From Planctomycetota bacterium (lineage in GTDB: Bacteria > Planctomycetota > Phycisphaerae > Phycisphaerales > UBA1924): a stretch of 18,001 nucleotides of DNA. Positions within the stretch are counted from its first letter, which is position 1. Every line of letters begins with the position of its first letter. The stretch covers positions 1 to 18,001 of the forward strand of contig JAEYUO010000027.1 in assembly GCA_023432465.1 (NCBI GenBank). The letters are read 5' to 3'. The translations under genes and the position numbers were made by a program. Below, piece by piece: positions 1-5,984 of the stretch. The notes below the pieces were generated by a model. It saw only the letters and a program-made list of their open reading frames with translations. It was not told where the DNA came from and made no database searches.

Positions 1-39
1 TCTTCGCGCTCCACATCGGTCAGGTTCAAAGGTGCACGC

Positions 40-1137
40 GTGCTCATCGTTCGACTCCAGAGTACCCCGGAGTCGATACGCGCCCCCGCCCAACGCGGTT
101 GCGCCCTCTTTCAGTTCACGACACTAGCGGCTGGCGCGTCCGCGTTTGCGGCGTCAGTCGCATACGCCACATTTACCGGATTCCGAGAACTGAACCGCGG
201 TCTAGGCCTAGATACCAAAGTCGACCTGCCAAAGCGGTTCTTGGTAGGAGTCGACTGGTTTCGGTCCGAACCGTCTGCCCTCGACTCGCTTGCCGGGCTG
301 CCAAATTCGGAATTGCGCATAGTTGATGGAGAGTACTTAGTCAATCGATCGCGATGTCAGCCGCGTCAGACGTTTCATCCTAAGGCTTATTGTGTATCTC
401 GTTCGTTGGGTTCAGGACACGGCGGAACTTTAATTGTGGGCTCCGCGAACATGTCCGCCAATGGCCTACGACGTTCCATTGAACTGTCTATTTCCACACG
501 CGGCAGTGATGTTATCCGGACATTTTATGATTGGTTCGATCAGCAATGGTCAACTGCATCGCAATGGTCGCAGATAGCTACAGCCTACAGACAGTTGTAC
601 CCAGTGGCTCGACAGAGGGCGGAGTCTGTTACCGACGATGATGACCTCGTCGATCCAAGGGTTCTACGCTTACGTTGGGTTGGAACTCCAGACCGATTGC
701 GGCTAGTGCGTTCAGCGCAGAACCTGTGGGTGGACGTTGGAAATCTACATAATCGAATGTATCAGCAGTTGCCCGGAACTGACCTTCAGTTTTCGCAGAT
801 GACTCGTGTGTTCTTTGGCTGCGAACCGCGGATAGTTCCCGGAAACACTCCGCTGGGTGATATTCTTCTAACAATCGCGTCGGGACAAGCCAAAGTACGA
901 CCGCTTGTGTTTAACCGATCAAGTTCCATGGACCGGCTTTCCCTTCCGATTCCCGGAGAGGATGGATGGCCGTTGAGTTATGATGGCAAGACGTTGTTGT
1001 TTTCCAAAGTGGCGGGCGGCGCCTACCACGTGACGGTAGCAACCGGCAGTATGCGAGCTCAGTGGCAACGCCAAAGTGGACGATCAGGACTTGTTGTCGA
1101 AATGATGAGAGGCGCTCGTGAATGGGGGGTGTATTGA
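40..1137 (+). CDS. PLD-family (HKD-type) nuclease-like protein, possibly 5'-incomplete
   Basis: The N-terminal half matches the phospholipase-D-like nuclease fold: a strand/helix block ending ASVAYATFTGFREL (residues 38-51), LVGVDW (68-73), then H113-x-K115, a hydrophobic strand, G134-S-A-N137 and E148. This H/K/N/E set is typical of single-motif PLD nucleases such as the BfiI/NgoFVII-type restriction enzymes, which act as dimers. The C-terminal half (about 200-365) is not clearly recognised; in such enzymes a DNA-recognition domain often sits here (inference). GTG at 40 is preceded by AAGGTG (29-34), five bases away, so it is a usable start, but the frame is open to the window edge and the gene may begin upstream. 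Base use is unlike everything downstream: many A/T-ending codons and clearly lower GC, which suggests horizontal acquisition. It overlaps the methyltransferase-like remnant at 1118. Restriction or other anti-phage function is likely but unproven. Confidence 0.7.
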   Translation: MLIVRLQSTPESIRAPAQRGCALFQFTTLAAGASAFAASVAYATFTGFRELNRGLGLDTKVDLPKRFLVGVDWFRSEPSALDSLAGLPNSELRIVDGEYLVNRSRCQPRQTFHPKAYCVSRSLGSGHGGTLIVGSANMSANGLRRSIELSISTRGSDVIRTFYDWFDQQWSTASQWSQIATAYRQLYPVARQRAESVTDDDDLVDPRVLRLRWVGTPDRLRLVRSAQNLWVDVGNLHNRMYQQLPGTDLQFSQMTRVFFGCEPRIVPGNTPLGDILLTIASGQAKVRPLVFNRSSSMDRLSLPIPGEDGWPLSYDGKTLLFSKVAGGAYHVTVATGSMRAQWQRQSGRSGLVVEMMRGAREWGVY

Positions 1138-1393
1138 GTCATCGGCGTACGATTGCGACACCCTCGAACTCCCCGGCAAAAACCCGCTGAAAGACGCCCA
1201 CGCCGCACTCGATGCCGCCGTCCTCGACGCCTACGGCTTCAGCCCCAAGATGGACCTTCTCGCCCAACTCCTCGCCCTCAACCTCGAAGTCGCGGCCAGA
1301 ATCGACGCAGGCGACAAGGTCACCGCCCCCGGCGTCCCGCTCTCCTACCCCGATCCATCTGACCTGATCACCGACGACTGCATCAAGCCCTGA
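1118..1393 (+). pseudogene. C-terminal remnant of a large (MmeI-like) DNA methyltransferase
   Basis: The GC-rich frame encodes NPLKDAHAALDAAVLDAYGF, then DLLAQLLALNLEVAARIDAG, then PGVPLSYPDPSDLITDDC. From memory this resembles the extreme C-terminus of long class I SAM-dependent DNA methyltransferases or restriction-modification fusions of the MmeI type (a recurring 'aHaaLDaAVlaAYG ... LLaLN' tail). No SAM-binding or catalytic motif is present, so this is only a tail. Composition changes abruptly at about 1135, where the low-GC PLD gene stops, and the tail lies in another frame. The simplest reading is that the PLD gene or its island replaced the rest of a methyltransferase gene. The GTG at 1118 is probably not a real start. 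An independent 91-residue protein overlapping the PLD gene by 20 nt cannot be excluded. Confidence 0.5.
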
Positions 1394-1588
1394 TTGACAG
1401 TTCGTTGGCTGGACCGACGGGCGGCACAGGTCATCCATTTGCCTTGAACTGCCCCTTGCTGCGCGGCAACTTTGGGCGGACTGGCCAGCGCTCTTTCTCA
1501 CCCTCGCCCCCTCGCCTCCTCGCCTCCTCCCCCTAACCCCCTTCCCCACCTCGCCTTACCGCATCCATCCACAATCCAAACAAATCAC
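1394..1588. other. Intergenic stretch with a pyrimidine-rich tract
   Basis: No gene is supported here. The second half (about 1493-1557) is strongly pyrimidine-biased, with repeated CGCCTCCT and CCCC runs on the plus strand. A reading frame continues from upstream into the 1628 gene, but it would translate this low-complexity tract and is not credible as protein. No tRNA or terminator-like hairpin was seen. Confidence 0.5.
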
Positions 1589-1617
1589 TTGACAGATCGG
1601 GTTCTGTCCGCCATACT
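1589..1617 (+). promoter_or_regulatory. Sigma-70-type promoter giving a near-leaderless transcript
   Basis: A perfect -35 box TTGACA (1589-1594) is followed after 17 bases by CATACT (1612-1617), four of six matches to TATAAT. The expected start of transcription is about 1624, only a few bases before the ATG at 1628. No Shine-Dalgarno sequence can fit in between, so translation would be leaderless or nearly so. Confidence 0.6.
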
Positions 1618-1627
1618 CTTCCCGATC

Positions 1628-2995
1628 ATGTGCCCCGACACGGCCATCCACTCCCCGCCTCCCGCCGAAGCGGCGGGCTCTTCCGCTTCCCGCCTCCTCC
1701 CCCGCGACCACGAGGAAGCCGCCGGGGCACCTGTCGAGCGAACCCGTTCCGGGTGCAGCGAGACTGAGGGGGCTCCTTCTTCATCGTCCTCGCCTGCCGC
1801 TCCGTCACCTTGTTCCTCAATCCAAAATCCGCAATCCGCAATCCAAAATCCCGCCCCGCTCCTCCTCGCCGTCGCCGCCTGCGATGCCACCGCGCCGCAG
1901 ATCGCCGCCCGCTTCAACCTCACCCTCGAAGCCTACCTCGACTGGCTCAGCACCCCCGAGACCTCCCGCCGCCTCACCGCCCTCCTCGCCCAGGGCGAGT
2001 CCGTCCGCCTCAAACGCCTCGAAACCTTCCACGACAGCGCGCTCGAAACCCTCCACGAGCTCCACCAGAAAGCCGAGGAAAACGCCGACCCCGTCGAGCG
2101 CCGCCGCTCCGCCACCGCCGTGGCACGCTTCTCCGTCTTCTCCCGCGCACAGTCCTCCAACATCTCCCGCCTCTTCCGCGGCCTCTCCATCACGCCCGCC
2201 GCGAGCCCGCGCGCACGCGTGCACGCCGGCCCCGCCGCCGATGTTCCCGATGAAGCCGCTTTCCCCAATCCAAAATCCGCAATCCAAAGTCCAAGATCGA
2301 CGCGCACCATCCGCCCCGCCTTCATCCTGCACTCCGCCACGCCAATCTCCCCGCCCCAGCCCGATCCCGCGCACTCCCCAGCGCAGGCCACAACCCGCCT
2401 CCTCCAGCTCCTCCAGAACTGCGATGAGCCGCGCCGCGGCCACGGACTCCGCGCACTCTTCAACCATTTCACGCCCATCTGGCAGGGCCGCGTCAAGGCA
2501 AACAACGCCGACGAGTTCGCCCGCGCCCCGATCGATGCCTACCGCACCCTCATCAACCACCGCTCCGCCGTCCTGCACTCCACCACCTTCGATGACCCTC
2601 CCCCGTGGGCAAGCGATGGCCCCATCCGCGCCCACCAGTCCTTCGATTTCGTGGATATCGACGGCCGCAACTGGCTCGCAAAGCTCCAGTTCTCGCGCAG
2701 TTCCGGCGAACCCTGGCTGATCAGCGCGGTCGAGCTCTTCCGCGGCCCCGGCCACCCGCCATCAGGCCCAGCTCCCAGCGCACACGCCCAGCACGCCGGC
2801 AATGACGCCCCGCGCAATGACCCGCTCACACCCGCAGACCTCGCGGCCGATGCCGCGCGCCTCGCCGACCTCAACCGCCCGCGCGAGCGTCCGCCCCCCA
2901 CGGCTGAGGACATCGACGACGAAAGCGATGAGGATGAGGAACCCGTTCCTCCCGCGGAGATCGCCTATCCCCCCGCGCGCCTCTCCGGCTACTAG
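1628..2995 (+). CDS. Uncharacterised protein with HTH-like segment, repeat-coded linkers and a C-terminal globular domain
   Basis: Family not recognised. ATG 1628 is chosen because the promoter at 1589-1617 ends just before it and because upstream in-frame sequence is low complexity. Codons end overwhelmingly in G/C, supporting real coding. Residues 1-76 are Ser/Pro/Ala-rich and disordered. Residues about 78-125 (AACDATAPQIAARFNLTLEA) could form a helix-turn-helix like that of small terminase or resolvase-type DNA-binding domains, followed by a long charged helical region to about 185. Residues about 255-373 look like a compact alpha/beta domain ending FDFVDIDGRNWLAKLQF and WLISAVELFR, perhaps NTF2/DUF4864-like (weak). 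The tail is acidic. Linkers at residues 67-75 and 214-222 are encoded by the AATCCAAAATCC repeat, so the gene has absorbed repeat DNA without losing frame. No signal peptide or membrane segment was seen; a cytoplasmic, possibly DNA-associated protein is inferred. Confidence 0.65.
   Translation: MCPDTAIHSPPPAEAAGSSASRLLPRDHEEAAGAPVERTRSGCSETEGAPSSSSSPAAPSPCSSIQNPQSAIQNPAPLLLAVAACDATAPQIAARFNLTLEAYLDWLSTPETSRRLTALLAQGESVRLKRLETFHDSALETLHELHQKAEENADPVERRRSATAVARFSVFSRAQSSNISRLFRGLSITPAASPRARVHAGPAADVPDEAAFPNPKSAIQSPRSTRTIRPAFILHSATPISPPQPDPAHSPAQATTRLLQLLQNCDEPRRGHGLRALFNHFTPIWQGRVKANNADEFARAPIDAYRTLINHRSAVLHSTTFDDPPPWASDGPIRAHQSFDFVDIDGRNWLAKLQFSRSSGEPWLISAVELFRGPGHPPSGPAPSAHAQHAGNDAPRNDPLTPADLAADAARLADLNRPRERPPPTAEDIDDESDEDEEPVPPAEIAYPPARLSGY
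1819..1851 (+). repeat. AATCCAAAATCCGC-type short repeat (family A, copy 1)
   Basis: The tract is built from units AATCCAAAATCC and AATCCGC repeated back to back. It lies in frame inside the 1628-2995 gene, where it encodes a NPQSAIQNP-like segment. The same units recur at 2267-2297 and, on the other strand, at 11733-11770. Confidence 0.75.
2267..2297 (+). repeat. AATCCAAAATCCGC-type short repeat (family A, copy 2)
   Basis: Second copy inside the same gene, in the same reading frame as copy 1, encoding NPKSAIQSP. It is slightly degenerate at the 3' end (AAAGTCCAAGATC). It sits in a Pro/Ala-rich linker between the predicted helical part and the C-terminal domain. Confidence 0.7.
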
Positions 2996-3023
2996 TGCCG
3001 AGTGCCTATCGCCCAGTGCCCAG
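2996..3023. repeat. AGTGCC-rich filler repeat between convergent genes
   Basis: The 28 bases between the two convergent stop codons consist of GTGCC/AGTGCC-like units separated by a few bases. No terminator hairpin with a T-tract is visible. It looks like a short degenerate repeat of the same filler kind as the other families in this window. Confidence 0.45.
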
Positions 3024-3983
3024 TCAGAAGGAATCCGCCTCGCGGTACGCCGCGATGACGCGCTGTTCGCCGTCCTTGCCGCCCTGGCTGTTGCCGTGCT
3101 CCATCCCCAGCACACCCTTGAAGCCCTTGTTGTGGATGTGCTTGAAGACGTTCTTGTAGTTGATCTCGCCGGTGCCCGGCTCGTTGCGCCCCGGGTTGTC
3201 GCCGATCTGGAAGTACGCGATCTCATCCCAGCAGCGGTCGATGTTCTGGATCAGGTTCCCCTCGCTGGCCTGCTGGTGATAGATGTCAAACAGGATCTTC
3301 GCGCTGGGGTGCTTGGCGCCCTTCATGATCGTGTAGGCGTGGTCGGAGTAACGGACGAACAGGCCCGAGTGGTCGCGCCAGTTGAGGGGCTCGAGCACCA
3401 TGATCAGCCCACTCTTTTCACACACTTCGCAGCCGCGGCGGAAGGCCTCGATGACGTTGGCGGTCTGGATGCCGTGGGGGATGTTGCGGGCCTCGGTGCC
3501 GGGAACGATGGTGCACCACTTGGCGTTGAGCCGCTTGGCGACTTCGACGGAGTCGCGCAGGTTGGCGACGAACTTGTCGAAGTGCTCCTGCTTGCCGGTG
3601 GTGAGCGACGGGTTGCCCCAGTCGATGTCCGCGCCGACGAAGACGCCCATGGTCATGTTGAGGCTGGCAAGCAGCTTGCCGCACTTGTCCTGGAAGTCCT
3701 TGGAGCGGCCGCGCATGCCGTTGTCTTCCCACGCGGTGAAGCCGTTGTCCGCGGCGAAGCGGATCTGGTCGAGGTCGTCCTTGGCGTGGTTTGAGAACGT
3801 GCCGAAGTGCGGCGCATAGGCGAGCCTGAACTTCGCGGAGGGAGCGTTGCCGATGCTGCGGACGGGTGTGGGCTGGGCCGCGCCCCCCCCCGCCGCGGCA
3901 GAAGCAGCAAGACCCGCTGCCCCGACAGCGCCGAGGGTGGTGGAGGCGGAGACAACGAAGTCGCGGCGGTTGAGGCTGTTCAT
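3024..3983 (-). CDS. Tat-exported TIM-barrel sugar isomerase/epimerase, hydroxypyruvate-isomerase-like
   Basis: A 319-residue protein. The N-terminus NRRDFVVSAS (residues 5-14) followed by an Ala/Gly-rich stretch is a twin-arginine signal, so export across the inner membrane is expected. The mature part is a xylose-isomerase-like (AP endonuclease 2) TIM barrel. Conserved acidic positions fit the metal site of the hydroxypyruvate isomerase group: E198 in VLEPLNW, D233 in LFDIYHQQ, Q259 in YFQIGD and E295 in GMEHGNS. The exact substrate cannot be read from sequence, and the symbol hyi would overstate it. The start is set by GGGAG (plus-strand 3992-3996) eight bases upstream and by the Tat signal. 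It is transcribed divergently from the Gfo/Idh/MocA gene across 107 bases; this pairing is common in sugar catabolism clusters. The signal peptide contains a run of nine C/G (see findings). Confidence 0.88.
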   Translation of the reverse strand: MNSLNRRDFVVSASTTLGAVGAAGLAASAAAGGGAAQPTPVRSIGNAPSAKFRLAYAPHFGTFSNHAKDDLDQIRFAADNGFTAWEDNGMRGRSKDFQDKCGKLLASLNMTMGVFVGADIDWGNPSLTTGKQEHFDKFVANLRDSVEVAKRLNAKWCTIVPGTEARNIPHGIQTANVIEAFRRGCEVCEKSGLIMVLEPLNWRDHSGLFVRYSDHAYTIMKGAKHPSAKILFDIYHQQASEGNLIQNIDRCWDEIAYFQIGDNPGRNEPGTGEINYKNVFKHIHNKGFKGVLGMEHGNSQGGKDGEQRVIAAYREADSF

Positions 3984-3991
3984 TGGGGGAA

Positions 3992-3996
3992 CTCCC
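3992..3996 (-). promoter_or_regulatory. Shine-Dalgarno GGGAG fixing the isomerase start
   Basis: On the minus strand GGGAG lies eight bases before the ATG at 3983. It decides between this start and the upstream extension, which would place non-signal sequence ahead of the Tat motif. Confidence 0.55.
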
Positions 3997-4078
3997 GTTG
4001 GGCAAGGTGGAAGGCAAGCAGCGTACACGATGCGGGCGGAAAGCGTGTGTGGTAGACTCGGAGCGACATCCAACTGCA

Positions 4079-4083
4079 AGGAG
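4079..4083 (+). promoter_or_regulatory. Shine-Dalgarno AGGAG fixing the Gfo/Idh/MocA start
   Basis: AGGAG lies seven bases before ATG 4091 and selects it over the internal ATG ten codons later. A TAGACT box at 4053-4058 could be the -10 element, but no convincing -35 was seen. Confidence 0.6.
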
Positions 4084-4090
4084 CTGAGCC

Positions 4091-5476
4091 ATGGACCGTA
4101 CCGCCGCGGAAACCAATGTGATGCGTCGTCGGACGTTTTTGAAGGCCGCGGCGGGGACCGCGGCGGGCCTGGCGTTCATGCCGGCGATGAGCTATGCGCG
4201 GGTGCGTGGGGCGAACGACCGGATCGTGATGGGGATCATCGGGACCGGGGGGATGGGGACGAGCCACCTGCAAAGCCTCGTGAAGCGTCGCGAGGCGGAG
4301 AACATGCTGGTCTCGCGGGTGTGCGATGTGTATCAGCGGCGGCTGAACGCGGCGACGAAGCTGGTGCTGGAGAACGGTGGGAGCACGGAGGCGGCCGGCG
4401 GGAAGGGGCCGGGGACGATGGAGTATCGGGAGATTCTGGATGACCGGGAGGTGAACGCGGTGCTGATCGCGACACCGGACCACTGGCACGTGAAGATGGC
4501 CATCGAGGCGATGGAGAGCGGGAAAGATGTGTATGTCGAGAAGCCGCTGAGCCACACGATCGAGCAGGCTCTGGCATGCCGCGATGCGGTGAAGCGGACG
4601 AAGCGCACGCTGCAGGTGGGGCCGCAGGGGACATCGGCGGATGCGTACTTCAAGGCGCGCGAGGCGATCGGCGGGGGCCGAATCGGCAAGCCGGTGTGGA
4701 GCCAGGCAGCGTATTGCCGGAACTCGACGGGCGGGCAGTTCAACTGGCGGATTGACCCCGATGCGGGCCCGAGCGCGCCCAAGGGGAGCGATGGGTATGT
4801 CTGGTGGGAGCGGTGGCTTGGCGCGGAGCACGGACTTGCGCCGAAGATCGAATGGAACGCGGATCACTTCTTCCGGTTCCGGAAGTACTTCGCGTACAAC
4901 GGCGGAGTGGCGACGGACCTGCTGTATCACCGGCTTGCGCCGCTGCTGGCGGCGATCACGGGGCCGGACGGTGAGTATCCGAAGCGCGTCGTGGCGAGCG
5001 GCGGCCGGTTCCTGGAGAAGGATGAACGTGACATCCCGGACACGTTCATGATGATGGTGGATTATCCGAGCGAGCACACGGTGGTGCTGGCATCGGTGAT
5101 GACCAATGACGTGGGGCTTGACACGGTGATCCGCGGCCAGCACGCGACGATGTTCTTCAACGGTGGCTCGGACACCGGGAACAGCGGAGTGATCGCGGTG
5201 CGCGAGCAGGGCGCGTGGAAGGACGCGTTCCGGAAGAACAACGCGGACCGGCTGGGGGAGGTCGCGGAGGGACAGGCGGCGTTTGAGATCAAGGTCGAGA
5301 ACCGGCGGGACCACATGGGGAACTTCTTCGATGCGATCCGTGGGAAGGCTCCGCTTGCATGCAATGTGGACCTTGGGTGCTCGACGATGGTGGCCATCAA
5401 GATGGGGGTTGAGGCGTATCGCCAGAACAAGGTGATGATGTGGGATGGAACGAGGGAAACCGCGGTGTCGGCCTGA
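4091..5476 (+). CDS. Tat-exported Gfo/Idh/MocA-family oxidoreductase
   Basis: A 461-residue protein. Residues 11-36 (MRRRTFLKAAAGTAAGLAFM and following) are a twin-arginine signal, so the enzyme probably works outside the cytoplasm, with NAD(P) already bound on export as known for glucose-fructose oxidoreductase. The Rossmann nucleotide site is IVMGIIGTGGMG (45-56). The family-typical E150-K151-P152 motif follows ATPDHWHVKMAIEAM. The C-terminal alpha/beta domain extends to the end. It is likely to oxidise or epimerise a sugar or polyol; substrate unknown. The start at 4091 has a good Shine-Dalgarno. It is divergent from the hydroxypyruvate-isomerase-like gene, and joint action on a sugar or its keto derivative is inferred. 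Such exported oxidoreductases are strongly expanded in planctomycetes. Length is usual for the exported subgroup. Confidence 0.9.
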   Translation: MDRTAAETNVMRRRTFLKAAAGTAAGLAFMPAMSYARVRGANDRIVMGIIGTGGMGTSHLQSLVKRREAENMLVSRVCDVYQRRLNAATKLVLENGGSTEAAGGKGPGTMEYREILDDREVNAVLIATPDHWHVKMAIEAMESGKDVYVEKPLSHTIEQALACRDAVKRTKRTLQVGPQGTSADAYFKAREAIGGGRIGKPVWSQAAYCRNSTGGQFNWRIDPDAGPSAPKGSDGYVWWERWLGAEHGLAPKIEWNADHFFRFRKYFAYNGGVATDLLYHRLAPLLAAITGPDGEYPKRVVASGGRFLEKDERDIPDTFMMMVDYPSEHTVVLASVMTNDVGLDTVIRGQHATMFFNGGSDTGNSGVIAVREQGAWKDAFRKNNADRLGEVAEGQAAFEIKVENRRDHMGNFFDAIRGKAPLACNVDLGCSTMVAIKMGVEAYRQNKVMMWDGTRETAVSA

Positions 5477-5510
5477 GTGCCCACATTCGGGCCTGTCGGC
5501 GATTTGAGTC

Positions 5511-5536
5511 TGGCCAATATTGGCCAATTATTGGCA
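5511..5536. promoter_or_regulatory. Nested palindrome, operator-like (TGGCCAATATTGGCCA)
   Basis: Bases 5511-5526 form a perfect 16-base palindrome. Its right half is reused in an imperfect second one, TGGCCAATTATTGGCA (5521-5536), giving three half-sites spaced about one helical turn. No T-tract follows directly and the block is AT-rich in the centre, so a dimeric repressor or activator site is more likely than a terminator. It lies 34 bases after the oxidoreductase stop and about 95 bases upstream of the promoter at 5630. Confidence 0.45.
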
Positions 5537-5629
5537 GGATTTGCCGGTTTTTGCTGGGGATAACTCCTTTAAGCCGGTCTGAAGGCGAGGGTTACGACCG
5601 TCATATCCCCGAAGTTCGGCAGTTCTTGC

Positions 5630-5657
5630 TTGACAACGGCCGTATTTCCAGTACATT
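5630..5657 (+). promoter_or_regulatory. Sigma-70-type promoter for the candidate small RNA
   Basis: A perfect TTGACA (5630-5635) is followed after 16 bases by TACATT (5652-5657), four of six matches to consensus. The predicted transcription start is about 5664. No convincing coding frame follows before the strong terminator at 5831. Confidence 0.55.
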
Positions 5658-5663
5658 GTCCCT

Positions 5664-5871
5664 GCCTTTTCCGGTTGCTTTGGTTTGGTGCGTGTGTCCC
5701 GCCGACGAGGCCATTTCTTGGTCTCAGGAGTGAGAGAGAGCCGCGAGAGAGACGGCTGGGACGAGAGAGCATGCGTCGAGCCAGGGTATCGGAGTGAGAG
5801 AGAGGCGAGAGAGGGCTAAGTAGTCCTCGCACCCAGCCGCGAGCTGACCGGTCGCGGCTGGGTTTGTTTTT
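5664..5871 (+). ncRNA. Candidate structured small RNA with GAGAGA loops
   Basis: The stretch is bracketed by a promoter (5630-5657) and a strong intrinsic terminator (5831-5871), with no plausible gene. Hairpins visible by eye: 5707-5725 (GAGGCC/GGTCTC), 5739-5757 (AGCCG/CGGCT, loop CGAGAGAGA), 5760-5777 (GACG/CGTC, loop AGAGAGCATG), 5811-5828 (GAGGGCT/AGTCCTC, loop AAGT), then the terminator. An exact 14-base direct repeat, GGAGTGAGAGAGAG, occurs at 5727-5740 and 5791-5804, each followed within two bases by GCGAGAGA. An alternative pairing of GGCT (5754-5757) with AGCC (5779-5782) excludes the second hairpin, so a switch is conceivable. It could also be a long regulated leader of the sigma factor gene. 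No known RNA family was recognised; expression is untested. Confidence 0.4.
5831..5871 (+). terminator. Strong intrinsic terminator
   Basis: A perfect 12-bp stem, ACCCAGCCGCGA (5831-5842) with TCGCGGCTGGGT (5852-5863), closes a nine-base loop and is followed directly by TTGTTTTT. It is the clearest Rho-independent terminator in the window and would end a transcript begun near 5664. Confidence 0.85.
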
Positions 5872-5885
5872 GGAATATTGGGAAG

Positions 5886-5921
5886 ACCCGGGCGCATGAG
5901 CGGCCGGGTTGTTGTGTTTTT
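5886..5921 (+). terminator. Weaker second terminator-like hairpin
   Basis: ACCCGG (5886-5891) pairs with CCGGGT (5904-5909) and is followed by a T-rich run (TTGTTGTGTTTTT). The stem is only six pairs. It may back up the first terminator or attenuate read-through into the sigma factor gene. Confidence 0.4.
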
Positions 5922-5984
5922 GGGGGTTCAGCACTGGCAGTGGATTCCGGAGACAATCCGCGGCCAGTGGCCATATCTCCAGTG

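Noticed and set aside
1817..2755. A 312-codon minus-strand frame opposite the 1628-2995 gene
   Set aside because: Gly/Ala/Glu-rich shadow without motifs. The plus strand has the promoter and an ATG in register, although neither strand has a known family.
3980..5527. A 515-codon minus-strand frame opposite the oxidoreductase
   Set aside because: Composition is that of an antisense shadow (Arg/His/Pro-rich, no motif), and the plus strand encodes a recognisable enzyme.
5727..5804. CRISPR-like direct repeats
   Set aside because: Only two exact 14-base copies with one 50-base gap, low complexity, and no cas genes.
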